24,532 bases of DNA, from contig DIEQ01000019.1 in the NCBI GenBank assembly GCA_002418705.1, positions 1 to 24,532 of the forward strand. The letters are read 5' to 3'. The notes below the pieces were generated by a model. It searched no databases and had not been told where the DNA came from. It saw nothing but the letters and a program-made list of their open reading frames with translations. The position numbers and the translations under genes were made by a program. How positions within the stretch are numbered: position 1 is the first letter of the stretch; every line of letters starts with the position of its first letter. This DNA is from Mageeibacillus sp. UBA5770 (lineage in GTDB: Bacteria > Bacillota_A > Clostridia > Saccharofermentanales > Saccharofermentanaceae). This document shows positions 20,803 through 24,532 of the stretch, one piece after another.

Positions 20803-21945
20803 ATGGATCTTTTTACTGCTCTCCCGATTGTGAGTCTCGCATTCAACCCGCTTGAACCGCTCAACAATCTTTTTGGATGGATGACCCGCGTTTTTTATGA
20901 GTTCTTCGGAAGCTATGGTATTGCAATTATCGTATTGACGTTCGTAATCAGAGGAATTCTTATTCCCCTTAACGTGCGCTCACAGAGATCAATGATCAAG
21001 CAGCAGGCGCTTTCGTCTCAGCAGGCTGAGATCAAACGTAAGTATCCGGATGATAAACAGAAGCAGAACGAAGAGATGTCAAAGCTTTTGAGTCAGAACG
21101 GAGCCCAGTCTTTCGGCGGATGCATACTGCCGTTTATCCAGCTGATATTTATCTGGCCGATTTTTTATGTTGTACGTTCGCCTCTTCTTTATCTGACGAG
21201 GGTGTCTTCCGAGAACCTCACCAAGATCGGCACATTCCTGTCTGAAAAAGGCTTGCTTTCCAAGACGGAATTGTCAGGAATTGCCCAGAATAACATACCG
21301 ATCATCCGTGAATTTCAAAACGCTCCGGCTCTTCTTCAGGAAGCTGTCAGCAAGGGCTTCATCAAAATGGGGCAGATCATTGATATGAACTTCATGGGAA
21401 TCGATCTTTCACTGACTCCCCAATGGAGACCTGATGTACTTTTCGGTGCTGATCGCGCCAAATATATCCCCCTGCTTCTTATCCCGATCCTCGTACTTTT
21501 AACAACGCTGATACAGATGCGCATTACCAATATCCTCAAGCCGAATTATAAGGCTGACAAGGATGCCAAAGAACGTGCAAAGCTGAACCCGGCTCGTAAG
21601 GACCAGGTACCGGAGAACAGCATGGAAAGCACAATGAAGATGATGAACTGGATGATGCCGGTTATCATGCTTGTTACTACATTCACGTTCCCGTCCGCCA
21701 TGGGCTTTTACTGGCTCGTCGGCAACATAATGGCAATTCTTCAGCAGATTATCATATTCCTTCTGTTTACGAAGCCGCTTGAAGAAAAGAAGGCTGAAAT
21801 GGCTATTCTTAAAGCACATGCATTCTCAAAAGCAGCACAGGTTTCTGAGGTCGAGTCTGCGGTGACTGAACCTGAAAAGAAGCATGGTTATTCAAAAAGC
21901 TCTGCCAAATACGGCAAGAAATCAAATCAGAGCGGTAAACGCTGA
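20803..21945 (+). CDS. yidC: Membrane protein insertase YidC/SpoIIIJ
   Basis: Inserts and folds membrane proteins, alone or with SecYEG; 380 aa. It lacks the large periplasmic domain of proteobacterial YidC. The N-terminus MDLFTALPIVSLAFNPLEP has no lipobox. The first core helix, GIAIIVLTFVIRGILIPL, carries the groove arginine Arg50. A cytoplasmic helical hairpin follows (KQQALSSQQAEIKRKYPDDK), then FGGCILPFIQLIFIWPIFY. Late helices sit around IPLLLIPILVLLTTLIQM and MPVIMLVTTFTFPSAMGFYWLVGN. The stretch between the second and third core helices (about 135-220) is long for a Gram-positive YidC. The basic C-terminal tail (KYGKKSNQSGKR) can contact ribosomes. AAGGAG lies 6 nt upstream. Confidence 0.96.
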   Translation: MDLFTALPIVSLAFNPLEPLNNLFGWMTRVFYEFFGSYGIAIIVLTFVIRGILIPLNVRSQRSMIKQQALSSQQAEIKRKYPDDKQKQNEEMSKLLSQNGAQSFGGCILPFIQLIFIWPIFYVVRSPLLYLTRVSSENLTKIGTFLSEKGLLSKTELSGIAQNNIPIIREFQNAPALLQEAVSKGFIKMGQIIDMNFMGIDLSLTPQWRPDVLFGADRAKYIPLLLIPILVLLTTLIQMRITNILKPNYKADKDAKERAKLNPARKDQVPENSMESTMKMMNWMMPVIMLVTTFTFPSAMGFYWLVGNIMAILQQIIIFLLFTKPLEEKKAEMAILKAHAFSKAAQVSEVESAVTEPEKKHGYSKSSAKYGKKSNQSGKR

Positions 21946-21975
21946 ACAGCGTTTCAAATATAGGGAGGCGTATAT

Positions 21976-22731
21976 ATGGAAAAGTCAGTTACGAAGACTG
22001 CTAAGACGGTAGAAGAGGCCATTGCCCTTGCAATTGAGGAGCTTGGAATATCTGAAGATGATGCAGTAGTAGAGATCATTGACGAAGGTGCCGCCGGTGG
22101 ATTTTTGGGAATCGGCAAAAAAATGGCAACAGTTAAGGTAACCGGTGCGGCAGAAGAAGAGGAAGAAGCTGAGTCTGTTTATTATGGCGACGACGAGACC
22201 TTTGAAGGCGATGCCGTAAGTGAAGCGGAAGATCAGGCTGTATCCTTTGTAGCAGAGATCCTGTCCGGTATCGGCATCCACGGCAAGCTTGATTCATATC
22301 GTGAAGGCGAGACTATTTTTATCCGTGTTACAGGTCAGGACTGCGGAGCAGCCATCGGCCGCCACGGTGAAACCCTTGATGCAATTTCTTACCTGACATC
22401 ACTGGTTGCCAACAAATACAGCGAGGACCATATCAGGGTATCCCTTGATATCGGCGGTTATAAGAAGCGCCGCGAGGCCATGCTTATTACCATGGCACAG
22501 AAGGCCGCATCCCGCGCAGCCCGTTCAGGGCGCCCCGTTGCTCTCGAAGCAATGAATCCTGCCGAGAGACGCATTGTTCACTCTACACTGCAGACCTTCT
22601 CCGGTATCACCACGCACAGTGAAGGAGAAGAACCGGATCGTAAGGTTATCGTTGTTCCGATCCGCGCAGCAGGTTCTGCAAATCAGGCTGAACCGATGGA
22701 TGCCCCGGAAACTTTTGGGTCTGAGGAGTAA
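21976..22731 (+). CDS. jag: RNA-binding protein Jag/KhpB
   Basis: A cytosolic RNA-binding protein of 251 aa that partners KhpA and affects cell elongation in Firmicutes. Domains in order are the Jag-N domain (about 1-55, KTVEEAIALAIEELG...GGFLGIGKKMATV), an acidic linker (60-85), a KH domain (about 90-160; GxxG loop IGRHGET at 127-133) and an R3H domain (about 165-230; R198-x3-H202 in ERRIVHSTL). GGGAGG lies 7 nt before the ATG. It sits between yidC and mnmE in the usual order, and its end carries the ribosome binding site of mnmE. Confidence 0.96.
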   Translation: MEKSVTKTAKTVEEAIALAIEELGISEDDAVVEIIDEGAAGGFLGIGKKMATVKVTGAAEEEEEAESVYYGDDETFEGDAVSEAEDQAVSFVAEILSGIGIHGKLDSYREGETIFIRVTGQDCGAAIGRHGETLDAISYLTSLVANKYSEDHIRVSLDIGGYKKRREAMLITMAQKAASRAARSGRPVALEAMNPAERRIVHSTLQTFSGITTHSEGEEPDRKVIVVPIRAAGSANQAEPMDAPETFGSEE

Positions 22732-22736
22732 TTAAA

Positions 22737-24179
22737 GTGTCTTCTGATCGTCCATACTGCGCCTGTGCAACACCTCCCGGAGTCAGCGGCCTAGCTGTTA
22801 TACGCATGGCCGGATCCGGATCGGCTGAAGTGACCGATCGTGTATTTCACATCGCCCGAAGTGCGGATGATGCCGTATCTGTTAAGGATATGCGCGGTTA
22901 CACTGCTGCTTTCGGAACGATTTATGATCCTGCTGACGGACATGTAATTGACGAGGTCATTTGTACCCGATTTACAGCCCCGCATTCATATACGGGTGAA
23001 GATTGTGTTGAAATCTCCTGCCACGGCGGCTCCGCCGTACGACAGGAGATTCTTCGCGTTTTGCTGGAAAACGGTGCAAGGGGGGCGGATGCAGGTGAAT
23101 TCACGAGAGCCGCATTTCTGGCCGGCAAGATTGATCTGTCGCAGGCAGAGGCTGTCATGGATGTTATTGCAGCTGATTCAAAGCTAGCCCTTGCTGCCGC
23201 CGAACGGCAGCTTGCGGGAGCGCTCAAGCAGAGTGTAAGAATGATTTCAGAAGCCTTATACCGCAGTTTTGCAGCTCTCGAAATGATCGTTGAGTTTCCC
23301 GAACATGATGATACACCTGAAAATACTTCTGCCATTTCAGCGGCATTATCCGAACAGCTGCGCAGGCTGAACGAACTTGCCGCATCCTTTTCACAGGGCA
23401 GGATACTTCGTGAAGGAATGACGGTTGTATTGTGCGGTGTGCCGAACAGCGGCAAATCGTCCCTGCTGAACCGTATGTCCGGATACGATCGTGCGATCGT
23501 GACCGCACAGCCCGGAACAACAAGGGACACACTGGAAGTTTTTTCTTCAATTGAAGGGATTCCGGTTCGTCTGATAGATACGGCAGGTCTTCGTGAGACA
23601 TATGATGAGGTTGAGAAGCTCGGTGTATCAAGGGCATATGCAGCTGTAAAGGAAGCAGACCTGCTTCTGTGGCTTTGCTCTCCTGACGGAAACGACCTTG
23701 AGGAAGGCAGCGAGCTTTATGGTGCCCTTTCCGATCCCCGTTCACAAAGTGATATCGGAATCCTTGTAAGCAAGGCAGATCTGATGGATGAAGAGCAGGC
23801 AGCCATATTTACAGTAAAGATTAAAGACCGCATCAATCAGTGGGGATTCTCATCAAAAATCCGGTTTTATCACATTTTTTCATCTGAGACCGGGGAGGGT
23901 ATCGAAATCCTCGGGAATGAGGTCAGACGCCTTTACGAAGAAAAAGGCCAGGGTCAGATGTCGCAGGTCCTTTTAACAAACGGACGTCATTATGACAAAG
24001 TTAAAGCCGCTTCCGAGACTCTTTTTGAAACGATGGCACTTCTCGAGCGCGGACAATCAGCAGATCTGGCCTGTTCACTTTTGCGCAGTACGATGGATGC
24101 ACTCGGTGAGATAACAGGCGATTCGGTTAATGAAGAATTAGTTCACACAATCTTTTCTCGGTTCTGTATCGGTAAATAA
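22737..24179 (+). CDS. mnmE: tRNA uridine-5-carboxymethylaminomethyl(34) synthesis GTPase MnmE
   Basis: With MnmG it modifies wobble uridine-34 of tRNAs reading purine-ending codons; 480 aa. The THF-binding N-terminal domain starts [16 protein letters not shown]. The inserted G domain has P-loop GVPNSGKS (234-241), switch PGTTRDT (259-265) and DTAG (281-284). The G4 position reads SKAD (345-348) instead of NKxD. The C-terminus is FCIGK with the functional Cys477. The start is GTG at 22737, with GGAG 8 nt upstream inside the jag tail. Apart from the unusual Ser345, which could alter guanine recognition, all motifs are intact. It lies 55 bp before mnmG, its functional partner. Confidence 0.96.
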   Translation: MSSDRPYCACATPPGVSGLAVIRMAGSGSAEVTDRVFHIARSADDAVSVKDMRGYTAAFGTIYDPADGHVIDEVICTRFTAPHSYTGEDCVEISCHGGSAVRQEILRVLLENGARGADAGEFTRAAFLAGKIDLSQAEAVMDVIAADSKLALAAAERQLAGALKQSVRMISEALYRSFAALEMIVEFPEHDDTPENTSAISAALSEQLRRLNELAASFSQGRILREGMTVVLCGVPNSGKSSLLNRMSGYDRAIVTAQPGTTRDTLEVFSSIEGIPVRLIDTAGLRETYDEVEKLGVSRAYAAVKEADLLLWLCSPDGNDLEEGSELYGALSDPRSQSDIGILVSKADLMDEEQAAIFTVKIKDRINQWGFSSKIRFYHIFSSETGEGIEILGNEVRRLYEEKGQGQMSQVLLTNGRHYDKVKAASETLFETMALLERGQSADLACSLLRSTMDALGEITGDSVNEELVHTIFSRFCIGK

Positions 24180-24234
24180 CCATAAGAATACACAGACAGC
24201 GTCAAAGATTGTGTGCGGAAATAGAGGATACCAG

Positions 24235-24532
24235 ATGACGGCAATTTCAGAAGCTCTTCAGAGGAACTATGCTTACCGTGCAGGTAACTATGATGTGATT
24301 GTAGTAGGTGCCGGTCATGCGGGCTGCGAGGCGGCGCTTGCCGCTGCAAGACAGGGACTGTCCACCATCCTTTTCACACTGAATCTTGACTCGCTGGCAA
24401 ACCTTCCCTGCAATCCAAGCATAGGGGGAACTGCAAAGGGCCAGCTTGTACGCGAAATAGATGCTCTCGGCGGACAGATGGGCAAGACGGCTGATTTGAC
24501 GGCGATTCAGATGAGGATGCTGAACCGTTCAA
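24235..24532 (+). CDS. mnmG: tRNA modification FAD enzyme MnmG, N-terminal part (3' truncated)
   Basis: FAD-dependent partner of MnmE in wobble-uridine modification. The window ends after 99 codons with the frame still open. The Rossmann motif [20 protein letters not shown] begins at about residue 19. The family segments [20 protein letters not shown] and [13 protein letters not shown] follow. The ATG at 24235 is preceded by AGAGGA about 6 nt upstream. It adds about 18 residues before the FAD motif, slightly longer than most homologues. Family length is about 620-640 aa, so most of the gene is outside the window. Confidence 0.96.
   Translation, partial: MTAISEALQRNYAYRAGNYDVIVVGAGHAGCEAALAAARQGLSTILFTLNLDSLANLPCNPSIGGTAKGQLVREIDALGGQMGKTADLTAIQMRMLNRS

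Noticed and set aside
22922..23530. A 202-codon minus-strand frame opposite mnmE
   Set aside because: Antisense shadow; the opposite strand encodes complete MnmE motifs.
1..24532. CRISPR arrays, insertion sequences, prophage genes, tRNA or rRNA
   Set aside because: No regularly spaced repeats, transposase or integrase motifs, or tRNA/rRNA signatures were seen on either strand.

Overview
This window reads as a chromosome segment from a strictly anaerobic Bacillota (Clostridia-type) bacterium. Three things support this: an [FeFe]-hydrogenase large subunit and formate-tetrahydrofolate ligase; strong AGGAGG-type ribosome binding sites with occasional TTG and GTG starts; and gene blocks known from the origin-proximal region of low-GC Gram-positive genomes (veg-ispE, SRP RNA-dnaX-ybaB-recR, mazG-rqcP-divIC, rpmH-rnpA-yidD-yidC-jag-mnmE-mnmG). 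The window is almost fully coding. I see no insertion sequence, prophage gene, CRISPR array, tRNA or rRNA.

Layout. 1-1.1 kb: 3' end of a hydrogenase hydA with an intrinsic terminator. 1.2-2.3 kb: a small rhodanese divergent from a Crp/Fnr-family regulator. 2.5-3.3 kb (minus): a zinc-ribbon/HD-domain protein. 3.5-4.4 kb (minus): a metzincin-like metalloprotease without a signal peptide. 4.5-5.0 kb: a structured leader of about 190 nt and an unrecognised 85-residue protein. 5.1-6.7 kb: mazG, rqcP and divIC. 6.7-10.1 kb (minus): SRP RNA, dnaX, ybaB and recR. 10.2-13.2 kb (minus): a membrane-anchored beta-lactamase-fold protein and fhs. 13.3-14.8 kb: veg and ispE. 14.9-19.5 kb (minus): a complete branched-chain amino acid ABC transporter, transcribed livJ-livH-livM-livG-livF. 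19.8 kb to the end: the rpmH-to-mnmG block, cut within mnmG.

How the genes work together. Most of the window is housekeeping: replication and repair (DnaX, RecR, YbaB), protein export and insertion (SRP RNA, YidC, YidD), ribosome and tRNA work (L34, RnpA, RqcP, MnmE, MnmG, Jag), division (DivIC), isoprenoid and one-carbon metabolism (IspE, Fhs), and amino acid uptake (Liv). In several places an intrinsic hairpin separates a product needed in large amounts (Veg, SRP RNA, L34, LivJ) from a low-abundance product (IspE, DnaX, RnpA, LivH).

The parts most worth a second look are as follows. The beta-lactamase-fold protein has Asn in place of the SxxK lysine. The HydA C-terminal thioredoxin-like domain has lost half of its expected [2Fe-2S] ligands. 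A structured leader upstream of an unknown small protein contains a two-codon ORF and an imperfect CIRCE-like repeat. The small metalloprotease appears to be cytosolic. MnmE has a non-consensus G4 motif. I did not identify a clearly new multigene system; these are isolated leads.
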